Assembly: GCA_019279435.1 (NCBI GenBank)
Contig: JAAALK010000286.1
Location: 33,913,712-33,977,711, forward strand
Reading direction: 5' to 3'
Origin: Zizania palustris
Lineage: Eukaryota; Streptophyta; Magnoliopsida; Poales; Poaceae
DNA length: 64,000 nucleotides
The position numbers were made by a program, and so were the translations under genes. The notes under the pieces were generated by a model. The model ran no database searches and was not told the origin of the DNA. It was given only the letters and a program-made list of their open reading frames with translations. Below, piece after piece: positions 1-11,866 of the stretch; within the stretch, counting starts at the first letter, position 1, and every line of letters starts with the position of its first letter.

Positions 1-2
1 AT

Positions 3-119
3 GAAGGAATTCATCCAGATATGTATAATTCCATTGATGATGATGACAATGGTGCTGACAACACAATGTTCAACTTTGTACCTAAGATGTATAATACATC
101 TATCGTGGATGCCTCATAG
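3..119 (+). CDS. Possible 3' end of a coding region, unknown product
   Basis: Reading from base 3 gives 38 codons ending in TAG at 117-119. The peptide is acidic in the middle (a run of four Asp) and ends NTSIVDAS. Nothing upstream is in the window, so the start and the domain content are unknown. A MITE lies 41 bases past the stop, a common situation for a 3' UTR. The longer frame that begins at base 1 and runs to 249 continues into the MITE and looks like an artefact. I recognise no family. This could equally be a chance frame or the tail of a transposon gene. Confidence 0.25.
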   Translation, partial: EGIHPDMYNSIDDDDNGADNTMFNFVPKMYNTSIVDAS

Positions 120-160
120 ATTCAAAGAGGATACACAAGTCTCATACTTGGTGTTATTTA

Positions 161-689
161 GGGTGCATTTGGTTTTTTTGAAATCTGCTTCTACCGTGAA
201 AAAGCAGAAGCTGAACCAAACAGGTTTATCAAATCTGTATCTCCCATGAAAAGTAGTTTTTTCTAGTACAAATTTGGAAGCAGCTTAGACCCTGCTTTTC
301 TGCTTCTACTTTTCTGTTTTTTTTCTTTTTAGTATAAATTGGATAGCATGAATTTAAGGTGTCTTGATTGATCTAACATCATTATAGTTTGTACTGCATT
401 ACACAGTTTCATGAGATAGCTATGTGGTTGTCGGTTACTTTATGAGATGAACTATGAACTTTTTATTTATCTAATATATTTTCCAGTTATTTAGTTGCAT
501 CAATGTTGCCTTTTTCCTATTTATATATATGTATGGAATATTATAATGATGAAAATTATGTCATTTATAAAAAACAATCATCTCACAACAACTTTTTCAC
601 AGCAGTTTCAAGCAAACGAATTTCAGCTTTTCCATAGTAGACAACTCAGAGCAGCTTTTTCATAGCTCACAGCAGAACCAAATGCACCC
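161..689. mobile_element. PIF/Harbinger-like MITE (529 bp)
   Basis: Terminal inverted repeats GGGTGCATTTGGTT (161-174) and its reverse complement (676-689) match perfectly. The flanking trinucleotides are TTA (158-160) and TCA (690-692), a one-base-decayed TTA duplication typical of Harbinger-type MITEs. The interior is AT-rich and non-coding. The subterminal parts are also partly complementary (AGCAGAAGC near the left end, GCAGCTTTTTC near the right). It should form a long foldback, as such elements do. Confidence 0.65.
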
Positions 690-854
690 TCAATCTACTA
701 CATTGCTACTAGCTATTAGGAAATTACATTTTGATGGAATGACAAATCATGATAATATGTAACCTTACTTATTAATATCTAGCTAGGAAATTACATTTTT
801 ATGGAGTGGCAAATTATATTTTTACTAGATGTTTGATATTGTCATGGTTAGCAA
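690..854. other. AT-rich intergenic spacer
   Basis: A short AT-rich stretch with the partial repeat AGGAAATTACATTTTTATGG (near 718 and 784), a sign of local duplication. No gene is seen. Confidence 0.4.
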
Positions 855-2588
855 TGTCTATACTAGGAGGAAGAATAGAGTCCCCATTTTAAGGCTGACT
901 ATGGGCTAAGCCGTAATTCGGGCCAAGCCCATGGGCTGGCTGAATCCCAGTCAAGAGTCCAACATGCGCCATAGAGTCCAGCCTGTGTGCAGGTCTATAT
1001 TGAATCCTTAATTTATAATTCAATTATAATCCAGTTAGAGTTATAATCTACTTAGTTTCCTTAGTAGATGTAGGATCGGAATGTAGACTAGAGGGGGGTG
1101 AATAGGCGCCTCGACACTTTCTTTCGAATGTGATGGTCTAGTCAGATCACCCAACGCACCTTCGAAATATTGTAAAACCAATTTTGAATAAGGAAGCACA
1201 GAACTGTTCAAAACATGACTCAAAAACAGATTTCAAAGCAACTCGAAGTTTGAACAGTCGATCTGTATTGTCGATACTTGAGACTCCGAAATACAATAGC
1301 TATTTCGACAAGTGGACAGTCGACAACAAGATATCGATCAATGAAACTCCGATAGGTTTAAGAATATCAGAAAACACTCAAAGATTCACAATTTCAATTC
1401 AGATTCAAAACTGAAATTTCAAATAGATCAATCAACAACTTCAATACACTTGAATGCTCAACACAGAAGGACTGAAATTCAGGTTTTAAAAACAAATTTC
1501 AGACTTCAATTTCAGAGAAAACTTAATTCCAGCACATCATCCTTCAAGCAATTTTCAGACACTTACTCCACTTCAGAACAGCAAAACGGCATAAAACTAA
1601 ATACTGAGTTCAATCCAAAAGCTGATTCAAACTTAACATTTCATCTCAAAGAAAACTATTGATCAGAATGACACTCACTTCAACATTGTAAGCTGATTTC
1701 AGAGATTTACTCCATTTCAGAATTAGCAAAACAGCAGTTAACTGAACACTACAAAAACTGATATTGAATCAGCACAATCAGGATGAACAGTATTCAATAC
1801 TGTACCAGAACTGAAAAACTCAGTATAATTCTGAATGCAAATTCAAAATTAAAAACAGATCAAAGCTTGTAACAATTCAGAACAGCTACTAAAATAACCC
1901 TGAAGTATACTAGATGCAGTACAGTGTAATGGCTGTTCAAAGCAGATTCAAAATGTGAAGCTACAGAGAATAGCTGAACTCAGAAATCATAAATCAACAA
2001 TCAGAATTCAGACTACACATAAATTTCAGAGTATAAGTTGTTCTAGATAAAAATTACTGAATCTGAATCAATACACTCAAGAGGAACAGAGTTTCCTGAC
2101 GTACCTCAACTAAAATCTCAAAACACCTTTGAAATGAAGGTTCAAAAATGAATCAGATCAGAGTTCTTGTCATTTCAGAATAGCTACTATTCTAAGTTTG
2201 AAAATAGCTAGGACTAAAACATATACTGCACACAGATTTCAGAGTATAGAAATGCCAAAATTCCTTGCAATCACTACTTAAGTTCAAGATGCATATATTG
2301 AAACATGTTCAGCACATCAAGATGGTCATACATTCATATACAGAACCATGAATCTGACCACAAAATGAATCCCGACACAAAACTGATAATGAAAAGTCTA
2401 GTTTTTTATCACAAACTGGTTCAGATTGAACATCTACAGAATATCTTTCAACCAGAAAACTACAGCTCTATTTCATCCTAATCTTAAGCTTCTAACCAAT
2501 CAAAACCACATACAAAAGACAAAGACTCACTACTAATCTGATTAAGACATATAGTATTTGAGTAAAACAGAAAACTGCAGAGAATAAT

Positions 2589-4518
2589 TGAGAAACCAAG
2601 GGGTGGTTTCGGAGTCTGTGATGAGTGATTGACAGAGTTTAGCCTCTGATTCGAAGTGGTACCTCTGAAAGGGTTCGGAGGTGGGTTTACCGAAGGGTTT
2701 GATACTTTGGGTGGTACACCGGAGTGTGTACCAGAGGTTGTTTACCCAGAGAGGTCTCTAGGGTACTGGATACACTTGTCTGTTTGTCTGTGGTGCGCAG
2801 GTGACTTCGGAGGCGACGGACGGTTCGCAGCAAGTGAACTAGGGTCAAGCGGGAGGCTTGATGACAGGCGAGCGGGGAGCTCTGTCACGAAGGTTGTGTG
2901 GGGTCGAGGTCGGTCCTCGGGTCAAGGTGCGCCAGGCGAAGGCAGAGAGTGCGAAGTGTGGCTCCGGCTGAAGGTACTCCGAGATGAAGTCCTCGGAGGC
3001 GAGGCACTTCGAAGGGTACTCCGAATGGAGTGACTTCGGAGTATGGTGGACAAAGTCCTCAGCAATAAGGCAAGGCATTCGAAGTGTGCTCTGGAGGGAG
3101 GCACTCGAAGGTTTACCCGACGGAGGTCTCAGAAGTCAAGGTATATCGAAGGCATGGTCCGGGTGAGATTCGTCGAGGAGTGTGCTCGGGGAGAGACACT
3201 GCGATGAAGTGCTCATGGAATGTTTCATGCGGAGGCCTTGGACGAGGGAGGGACTTCGAAGGGTGGTACTCCGAAGGTGGGGCTTCAGAGTGTGGCTGAC
3301 TTGAGGTACTTCGGCTATGCATGGCTTCGGTACATGGGCTGACGGAGTTCGAGCTGGGAGTAGCTGCGAAGCCATGGTGGTCCACTCCGGAGGTGATGGT
3401 GCGAAGGCCCAAGGGCTTTGACGGCTTCGGCTCAAAACCATCACTGTATCGAAGGCCGACTTCAGTGAAGCGAAGGCCGTCAGGCTCAAGGCTTCTCACT
3501 GAAGCTACCGCACCCCTCCCGTGCGAAGGGGTGCTTCAGAAGACTCCAAGACTGCAAAGGCTGACCATGTCTGCTCTGCAAAAGATGATGTTGTCTCCTC
3601 TGCGAAGCTGACAAAAGAATCCTCCAAATAAAGTAGACTACCAGCTATACACCCTTGTTCTGATGAGACAAAACCAGTGTAAACCCTAGGGGTAATGTAG
3701 TCCATTCACAGGGCTGAATAGTGCCTATAAATAGTGGAGGCTAGCTAGGCCACAGTAACACTTTGAGCAGCCATTATTGAGCTCATGTGCTAGCCGCCAC
3801 ACTCTTGTATTCAGATCTGTGAGTTCATTTTGTGTTCCCTGTTCAAGCAATGAAACTTTGATTATGTTTTTATTTATTGTTTGAACTTGTATGCCTACTT
3901 TACACTGCATTCTTTGATCTCTTTGTGTCTCACTTCTTCCTGTGTTGAGTTTATTGCATTGGAGTGTCTTTGGAGAAGTGTGTGAGTGTTCTGTGCGTGT
4001 GAAGTGTGTTTTTTCGGTGTCTTTTCGCTCTATGTAATCTGAGGCTAGCCCTCTCTGATACTAGCGAAGCACTGTGTCTTGCTTATATCGAAGCATGTTT
4101 TCTTCTCTTGGCGAAGTCCTTAGCTCAGTGTGCACTGTGAAGTTTAGACCTTCGAAGTACGAAGCCTAGTACCAGTTGCTAGCGCTGAGTATTTGGTCGA
4201 AGTCCTTAGAGGGAAGTCATTTCTTGCAAAGGGTGAAGTGCGAAGTCTACTCGAAGGCACCTAGTGTGCGGAGCCTGCACTGACTTAGCAGAGTTGAGTT
4301 TTTGGTGTTGTGGGTGGAGCGAAGTCTTCTTGACTTCGAACTTTTGCTCCTTGTGAAGCCTGGTTTCGGAGCTGTGAAATACCTCCGAACCAGAACTTCA
4401 AAGGGTGTGTTCGAAGTCTGTTCCGCAGAAGACAGAATTAAAAGAGAAAGTTATTTTTCGTCTAAAATTTTAAAAGCTCTCATTCACCCTCCCTCTGGTC
4501 GCCATTTCCGGTCCAACA
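2589..4518 (+). mobile_element. Solo LTR, Sirevirus family of the element at 18640
   Basis: It starts TGAGAAACCAAG and ends CGGTCCAACA, and is collinear with the LTRs at 18640-20664 and 27540-29556, though clearly diverged. The TSD ATAAT is perfect (2584-2588 and 4519-4523). It is 1930 bp long and lies inside the older minus-strand solo LTR. The U3 part is rich in TTCGAAG and CTCCGAA words. Frames of 60-128 codons on both strands are by-products of this composition. Confidence 0.92.
3726..3733 (+). promoter_or_regulatory. TATA box of solo LTR
   Basis: TATAAATA sits at the position equivalent to the TATA boxes at 19924 and 28823 in the intact LTRs. A transcription start would be expected some 25-35 bases downstream. 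Confidence 0.6.
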
Positions 4519-6381
4519 ATAATAAACTGAAATAGAAACATACTAATCTCCACAATGAGAACCAGGAACTAGATGAAAAACTATGAGGAAACTTCAACCA
4601 AACATATTCAGAACAGAACACTAACTTGACCAGATGTCAGCAGAACAATATTTCAGATTCAAATCTATTTAAATTGCAGATTCAGATTTGTACTAGTACT
4701 ACTAACAGAAAATGATTTCACAGCAGTGCTAGAAGTCTGGTTTGAAAATGGATTTCAGAACAAATTCAATCAGAATCCTTCTAATCAATAGAACAACCTT
4801 GAAAACATATCACTTAATTTAGCACATAAGACTGAATAATGTTCAACACAAGAGATCAGAATTGAAGAAAACCAGACTTAAAACAGAATTGTAGAATAAA
4901 TCAAATTGAACTCCTGTAACAGATCTGAACCAAATATTTTCCACAAATCAGTGCTGATCAGAAGATTGAAATTAAACATTCAGAACTTGAACTTGTAGTG
5001 ATTTTAGATCACAAACCTAGGATTAACAAATTGTTCTACCTGATGATCATGTATAGCAACATTATATCAAACATGTAGCAAGCAACTCAAAACTGAAACA
5101 GAATTCATTTTCAGAACTGAGCTGTCTACTTTGATCAGCAAAATAATTCAGAATAAATTACAGAAACATGTTGCAACTTTTGAAAATGGAACATTCAAAT
5201 CATGCACAACAAAAATGTATAAACATCAATATCAACTTTTGCACTAGATTCACCAGAAAATGGCTCACCAAAATGAATTCAGCCACAACATTGTACCTGC
5301 GCTGGGAGACTGCTTCTACGCTGGAAAACTCACTGAAATATGGCGCTGCACTGTAGCCGATCACTAGATTTTCATCACATCCTGTAGCAGATCAAAGAGC
5401 TCATCCAAATAGAGTTTTCTCTCTTTTCTAAATCAAAATTTCTGTCTCAAAAAGTGTTCCGACCGGATGAGCAACAACAGGGGATAATATCCCAACCACT
5501 CCCAAGTTCTAGAAGCTACATTTTACATATAGCCCCTTGGTAATTTCAGATTTGCACAATCTGAAAATTACCCTATACAACCTAAAAGAAAAAATTACAA
5601 TTAGACACTCCTTTTAATATATTTTCAGAGTAGAACCACTCTAAAAATTATACCAAAAGGATACACTATAAAACTGAAATATTTAAACTAACATTAGACT
5701 CCTATTTATTGAATTTAACAAAAACATTTAAAGTTCCGACGGTTTTCAGCAAAAATCGACAAAGCCTCTTATCTTTTGTCTTCAATGCGTACGGTTGAGA
5801 TCGCTTTTCGATTCCAACTGGTATCCTTGACCATCTGGCTCTTGACTCCCTGTCTCACCCTGGTCACCCACCATCGGTAGTCGACAAAGCATCTCCTCCT
5901 AGTACACATAAGACAACTCCACGCAAATCATCCATCTGTTCTTGCTCGATCTTTTCTTGCACTCTTGAGATCTTCTCCAACTTCGTCCAGCTTCCCTGAT
6001 CCTCCGGCATCAAGCTCCCCGCTCGACCCTCGATCACCCGCCGTCGACAATTGGTTCACATCTCCTCCCTGCACATACAAGACAAGACAAGACACGAACG
6101 CGATGCACCATCAAAACATCGGCAACTAATCCTCCCTTTTACATCGAACCCCTCGATGCACTCAAACCACTCTCAACTACTCAACCGCTCAGACGCTCAT
6201 CCTTGTTAATCACTCATCATCCAGACCGAAACCACCCTTAGTTTCTCAGTAGATTATATCTATTTTGTAAGTCTATAAATAGTAGGCTATAATTATGGTC
6301 CAAAGCAATAAAGAGTCAAGTCTATTATCTTACCTCGTTCTTTGATTCTCATACCTTTTATCTTGTGTGTCAGATTCAACA

Positions 6382-6780
6382 CTTGCATCAGCCTTCCCAC
6401 CATGGGGAGGCTACCAGGGAAGCCTTCCAAGATGAGGCATTCCACATTCCACTTGTATCCTATTCATTTGTTACCTGTAACGCATAACAAATATGTTAGT
6501 TGATTGGAGCTGCCTCATTGTTCTTATCGATGTCAACAACGAAACACTATGTATTTTCACATAGGAATCAACAAAAGAATGTAAGATCAATACATGCACA
6601 ATGATTTCTTTGAAAAGGACATGATATTCATGGTTCACCAATGTGATCAATCTATTGTGATATAGCACACAAAATAGATAGGCATACAAACCATTCAAGT
6701 AGGTTTTAGGTAAAGTAGAAGGCTTGTGAATTTTTGTTGATGGTTGTAGCTTCACTGATGTACACTTGATCAGATGGTTG
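6382..6780. other. Unassigned sequence left of the gag-only retroelement
   Basis: Together with 8620-9500 this is the sequence into which the element at 6781-8614 inserted. AT-rich. Short frames exist on the minus strand (115 codons at 6471-6818), but they show no domain I recognise and run into the inserted LTR. Nothing can be assigned. Confidence 0.4.
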
Positions 6781-8614
6781 TGATAGAATTTAGATAGTAA
6801 TAAGAACAACTCATGCACACCCTATTATTTTTGCAAAGCATATAGCACACACGCAAACATGAGAAGATAATTTGTGTTGCACACCAAAACCCTTCACTCA
6901 CTGCACACCTTCATTGAAATGCACTTACATGACTTAACTAGTCACACACGCATGATGAGACCACTCACTCAGGCAATCTTCTCGTGTAATCACCTCCACT
7001 AATTTATGCATGGCTACACTAATTCCTACATCTCCACTAATTCCACTGCCATTCATGCATGGCTGTGTGCAGCATGCAAGCACTCAATTAATTCCTAGAT
7101 GCACACAATGACACATTCCAAATATCACAATATGTGCAGCACTTGACACCTAATGTACTAATTCATTGACTAAGAATTATAACATAAATAAAATGCAAGA
7201 TTATTTCTAACAATCACCCCCTAATCTTTATTTATTTATTCTTAAAACATCCACACTGAGAATCAAAGTAGTGCAGATTCACCATTGATATCTGCAATGG
7301 CAATGCCATGGTTGCCTTCTTTACTTCATCACACTCATCGGTGACATGTCCAAATTTGCCACACTTACGACAATCAATATTTGACTTATTGAACTTGCCA
7401 CAATACTTATTCTAATCATTGTTGCTACCGGAGCCTTTGCCACTCATCAGCTCTTGAGCAACTATGGCCTCCTACTCAGTACACATGAGGCAAGGCTTGA
7501 CACTAGCGAACAGAAGTTGCTATTCTCCTTACCTATCCCATCAACACCCCCTTGATGACTCCTTGAATGCCCTCAAACGACTGATGGTCTCTATAACTGA
7601 CATCCCTATTACATCCCCCATTGCCTGATGGTGCTGTCAATGGATAGGAACTTGTCAGGGATAGAATGCAGGAGATTTTCAGCAACGATGCTCTCCTCCA
7701 CTTTCGCACCAAGAGCATGTCTCTCATTCACTATCGTGGTAACCTTCAAGGAAAAATTATTAATTTTCTCAGCTCATCCATGTACATACCATCAAGCTCC
7801 CTCTTGAGGGTTTGCACTCGGGCTTTCTCGATGCGCTCTTCACCCATGTTCATCTCCTTGAGAGAATCCCATGCCTTCCTTCTCCTCTCCTTGTCAGATA
7901 TGGCCATCACCATGGCCTCTAATACAGCTTGGACAATGGTGGTGAGAGCCATTTGGTCCATATTTTCATCAACATCTCCCTTGCACTCCATGGTCGGCCA
8001 CACGCCTTGTGCACAAATGAAGATTTTCATCTTCACTGCCCACACACCATAGTTATTCTCCGCTAGTATGGGGTAACGAAGAGTCACACACACTTCTTTC
8101 ACTTGTTGCACCGTCAACTTATAGCCATCATTGAGGGATATCACCGTAAGCACTCACTCTTGGCTCTGATACCAATTCATAGAATTTAGAGAGTAACAAG
8201 AACAAGTCACGCACACACTCTTATTTATACAAAGCATACAACACACGCGCACATGAGAAGATAATTTGTGTTGCACACCAACACCCTTTTACTCACTGCA
8301 CACCTTCATCAAAATGCACTTACATGACTTAAATAGCCACACACACACACACGATGAGACTACTCACTAATGCAATCTCCTCATGCAATCACCTCCATTA
8401 ATTTCTGCATGGTTGTACTAATTCCTGCATCTCCACTAATTTTGTTGTACTAATTCATGCATGGCTGCATACAACATGTAAGCACTCAATTAATTCCTAG
8501 ATGCACGTAATGACGCATTCCAAATAGCACAATACGTGCAGCACTTGACATCTAATGTACTAATCCATTGGCTAAGCATGATAACATAAAGAAAATACAA
8601 GATTATTTCTAACA
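6781..8614 (-). mobile_element. Small gag-only LTR retrotransposon (TR-GAG type, copia-like), minus strand
   Basis: The two LTRs are 6781-7212 (432 bp, 3' LTR) and 8177-8614 (438 bp, 5' LTR). Both run TGTTAGAAATAATC... on the minus strand. A primer-binding site complementary to initiator Met-tRNA, TGGTATCAGAGCCA, is at 8174-8161 on the minus strand. A polypurine tract, AGGGGGTGAT, abuts the 3' LTR at 7222-7213. The TSD GGTTG is perfect (6776-6780 and 8615-8619). The internal region is only about 964 bp and codes only for a broken Gag. There is no protease, integrase or RT, so the element depends on a partner. LTR divergence is considerable, so insertion is not recent. Confidence 0.9.
7285..8153 (-). 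pseudogene. Copia-type Gag (UBN2-like) with zinc knuckle, broken
   Basis: An open frame from ATG at 8153 down to 7746 gives 135 aa. It contains YPILAENNYGVWAVKMKIF, then a helical stretch ending MGEERIEKARVQTLKRELDG, as in the UBN2 Gag domain of plant copia elements. After this frame ends, recognisable Gag sequence goes on in other frames with stops. A CX2CX4HX4C zinc knuckle (CRKCGKFGHVTDEC) is encoded at about 7331-7370. Gag would coat the RNA and form the particle. There is no room for pol, which is the point of the element. Frameshifts between 7530 and 7746 make this copy non-functional. Confidence 0.75.
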
Positions 8615-8619
8615 GGTTG

Positions 8620-9509
8620 TAGCTTCTTTTCTCCTTGAAAAGTTGAGACAAATGGTGTTTGCAGTAGAGGATGCCCTACAAGGCTTCAAAAAACAAAATA
8701 GAAAAAGAAAGATGTGAGGCAGGTAATTTTACAACTCCATCACCTTGGACAGCAAGAAAATGTCTACAGCTCCATCGAAAAGCATGTTGATAGCACTAAA
8801 GAGCAAAATTGATCCATCCATGTATAGGTTTTGAAAACTATTTTCATGAAATCTACCCTTGCTGGTATAAATGAAATGCTCACATTTATATATTGGAGAA
8901 TCATAATAACAACAAATGCAATAAGATCAAGACTTCTTCATTCATGATGTATAGATAAACATACAGAAAAAATTATTAAACTAGATAGATGAATCCAAAT
9001 TAGGATTTAATATAATAGAGTCCTTTTGATCTGCTTCTAGCATGGTTCAATTTCAGTCTAAATTGAAAAAAAATTAATAAGGGGAACAAGCATTATTCAA
9101 GCAAATAATTGGATCGAGCAAAGCCAACACATAAACAGGCAAAATCTTAATATGGTTACTACAGACTATGTTAGGTACCCATCATATCTTATCAATGAGA
9201 AAGCATAAGATAAAGGAATCGGCCCTAGCTTTCCCTAGGCGTAGTGGCGTCCCGGTGGCCTGGCTTCACACAGGCTCTTGCAACGGCTGACGAGCGCGGT
9301 TGTAGTGACATGGAAGATCTTGAGAAGAGTGCGGCGGTAGAGCGAGCACAATGGCTAAGCGAGCATGATGGTGGGGTGAGCATAGTGTTGCTGAGGATGT
9401 AGCGACTAATCCGGTGGTGGGAAATGGAAACCTGAGCCGCAAAGCCAAGCGTGTTGGAAGAAGGTGAGCCGACCAAAGTTGGAAACCAAGCTACACGCTG
9501 GATCTGTAG
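8620..9509. other. Unassigned stretch, AT-rich then GC-rich
   Basis: 8620-9200 is AT-rich with no recognisable gene. From about 9225 it turns GC-rich, with overlapping frames on the minus strand (96 codons or fewer) that carry no domain I know. It may be a fragment of an exon captured by a DNA transposon, but nothing in it proves this. Confidence 0.35.
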
Positions 9510-9514
9510 CTCCA

Positions 9515-9640
9515 CACGTAAGAAAGAAAAAATATATGGGGGAGGGCCTCAAACCCCCTCCACTAAGGACCTGTGTTAGATGGTTGCCACTTTAGATATC
9601 ACTAATCTTAAAGTGCACCTCTCTGTCTCCTGCATTTCTA
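9515..9640 (+). repeat. Left arm of a long imperfect inverted repeat
   Basis: The stretch from ATATATGGGGGAGGGCCTC through GTTGCCACTTTAGATATCAC to CCTGCATTTCT matches, in reverse complement, 17868-17990. Similarity is roughly 75 percent by eye. The pair flanks the copia element at 9848-17534. This suggests the copia element landed inside a DNA transposon with long terminal inverted repeats, perhaps Mutator-like. No target duplication was found outside the arms. Confidence 0.5.
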
Positions 9641-9847
9641 CTAGCGGTCAGGCGGCGGGGCTCTGGCGACGCGAGCCTGGTGCAGGTGGCCGAGGCATGG
9701 CGAGGGCACCGCGACCAGTGCGGGCGACGCGACCGGCGTGACCACTGTGGAGGTGAGTGCCAGATGGCGGTGCGTGAGGCTGAGGAGGGCGACAACGGCA
9801 CGTGCAGCCATGGGCGAGGGTCGTGGAGGGTAGGGACAAGAACTATG

Positions 9848-10668
9848 TGAACGTTATGCCCAAGAAAAATCCATGGATAGGAAGTTCCGATAGGAAGTAT
9901 CGGAAGTTCTGGTTATTTTCTGGTCTCGATAAAGAGAGAAAATGTTTCTTTGGAAGTTCTGATATGGTATCAGAAGTTTCGACGAGCCAAAAGCTCTGAT
10001 TCAGAATTAGGGAATTTTTGTACTTATCGGATGCTCCGATATGGTATCAGGAGTTCCGAGGTGAGCAATAACAGATTGGATCTATTGCATATCGTACTGT
10101 ATCAGGAGACCTAAAATACCTTGTCGGATGTTCCAATATAGGATCGAAAGTTCTGACGTGGGCAAACAGATTGGATCTGTTACAGTTTTTAGGGTTTCGG
10201 GATGAGCATGACCAAGGGGCTCTCAGCCCTATAAAAGGAGAGGAGGGTGTTTTGGAATATGCAATAAGCCTAGATTAGACCTAGCCACCCAAGAGTTCTT
10301 TCCTTCCTTTCTTGATCTCAAACATTGAGGTCAAGGATCCTCGTCTCTCACGTACGGTGCAAGCACGCTGCCGTGGGAGGTTCTCCATCCCTGTATGTGT
10401 AGACTCTATGGAGGCGTTGCTCCAATAGCGACGCTCGTGGACATCTACATGCGAACGACTATGTCATCTTCATCGATCAGATCGGCAAAGGACGGCAAGG
10501 AAGAAGCGAGAAGAGACTTGACGAACTGCTCCAACATCTTCTTCCGCTGCACCTAGAGTGTCTCGTGCTAGAAGGTATCGATCTATGATCTTGCACGCAC
10601 ATGAGTCTTAGGCATAGGGCATAAATTTTTGAATTTGCTTGCTAGCATAGCTCCCCTATTCCCCAACA
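9848..10668 (+). repeat. 5' LTR of copia element
   Basis: 821 bp. Its U3 carries repeated GGAAGTTCCGA-type modules. TATAAAA is at 10230-10236. R/U5 ends in CCCCAACA right before the primer-binding site. Confidence 0.88.
10230..10236 (+). promoter_or_regulatory. TATA box in copia 5' LTR
   Basis: TATAAAAGG follows CAGCCC. The same box is at 17097-17103 in the 3' LTR. Confidence 0.6.
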
Positions 10669-10669
10669 C

Positions 10670-11866
10670 TGGTATCAGAGCCTACGTGCATAGTGTTTGA
10701 TCTGGATCCCTCATGTATGGATATACATGGTGGAAAAACAGATTAGATCTATTTCTATCCACGGCAAATCGGAAGTTCCGATGTGATCGGAAGTTCCGAT
10801 GGCGGATCGGAATTTCTGATAGTGATCAAATGTTCCGATATCGAATAATGATTCTATACAGAAGGCAATTGTTGCGATGCGGGATTCCAATATTGATCAT
10901 AAGTTTTGATGGATCGGAAGTTCCGATGCTTGATCAGGAGTTTCGACCCGCGCGATTTTGAAAAACTGAGCCTGTTGACCCGAGTTTTTCAGATCCAGAA
11001 TCTAGTCACTTGTAGATTGCTCGCCTAATTTTATTTTGCAGAGAATGCCGTGACTGGCGTGGCCTTGGATAAATGTGATGTATGAGATGCATGCAATGAA
11101 TGTAAATTAAATATGACATGCATGTCATGGTTATTTACAGCCCAAGGCTGATGTAAAATTTATTATGGCTTGCATGTCATTTTCGCGGTGCTACGACCCA
11201 TGTAATTAGTATAGACTATGCGAGATGAACTAGTACTCTTCATGGAGGCTGGGAGCACGCACTCAATGATGAGAGCCATGGAGATGGAGATCGTCATGTG
11301 AAGGACATGCTATGCCACAATTAATATGATTGCATGTGATACTTTCTTATGTTCATGTTATTCTATTCTTGCATGTTTCGTGTGCGCTAGGGACGTTACA
11401 ATGCTAGAGTAGTTTTCCCTCTGAAAATAAGTGTTGATGCTCTTCCCAATAGCTGCACCCACCAAGGTTTTTGATCATCGATAGTGGGTCTGCCAAAGCA
11501 GGGTGCCATCTTTTATCTCGACCAGTTGAGGCAGAAGTCAGACTTTTGCACACATAGTGTTGGTTCACTTGACAAGGCTATCAAAAAGGTTTTGGGTCTT
11601 GGAACATAGGAGTTGGAGTCGAGCATTGGATGCTTCTCCAACGACAAGAGTCACATACGATGTGATTAGCAAGGAGTTGATTACCTATGTTAACTAGCTT
11701 CTAGCAGTGATGCCAAAGCTCACTAGGAGATAGCGTGACCATGGATCTTGCACCACTATTAGTCATGAGAGGGAAAGTGACTGGTTTAGATAGTGGAACA
11801 TATTTTATTAGATAGAAGATAAACATTGCATAGTGCTTAAACCTCATATATAATCTTTTGTAGATC
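10670..11866 (+). other. Leader between PBS and gag of the copia element
   Basis: About 1.2 kb without an intact gene. It begins with the PBS TGGTATCAGAGCC. 10765-10950 repeats the GATCGGAAGTTCCGAT module of the LTR at least four times. The rest shows no recognisable coding domain. Confidence 0.5.

Larger units (their letters stand above)
1069..6248 (-). mobile_element. Solo LTR, Sirevirus-type (Ty1/copia), minus strand, interrupted
   Basis: Read on the minus strand it starts TGAGAAAC (6248 downward) and ends in the reverse complement of TGTAGGATCGG (1069 upward). The same ends are seen on the Sirevirus LTR at 43416-45128, and a related TGAGAAACC start and CACCCCCC-rich end on the LTRs at 18640 and 27540. 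The 5-bp TSD GTAGA flanks it exactly (1064-1068 and 6249-6253). Without the nested 1.93-kb insertion it is about 3.25 kb, long for this group. There is no coding domain, so it is a solo LTR left by LTR-LTR recombination. Much of it (1240-2580 and 4524-5300) is rich in TTCAGA-type words. Confidence 0.75.
855..6381 (+). repeat. Interrupted LTR-like or promoter-bearing repeat, split by the solo LTR at 1069-6248
   Basis: When the solo LTR and one TSD copy are set aside, 855-1068 and 6254-6381 join into about 340 bp. It begins TGTCTATACTAGG, holds TATA-like CTATAAATAG at 6273-6282, and ends in TTCAACA at 6381. The TG...CA ends and the TATA box suggest an old LTR of a small retroelement. No target duplication was found at these ends, so the limits are guesses. 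A gene promoter fragment is the alternative. Confidence 0.3.
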
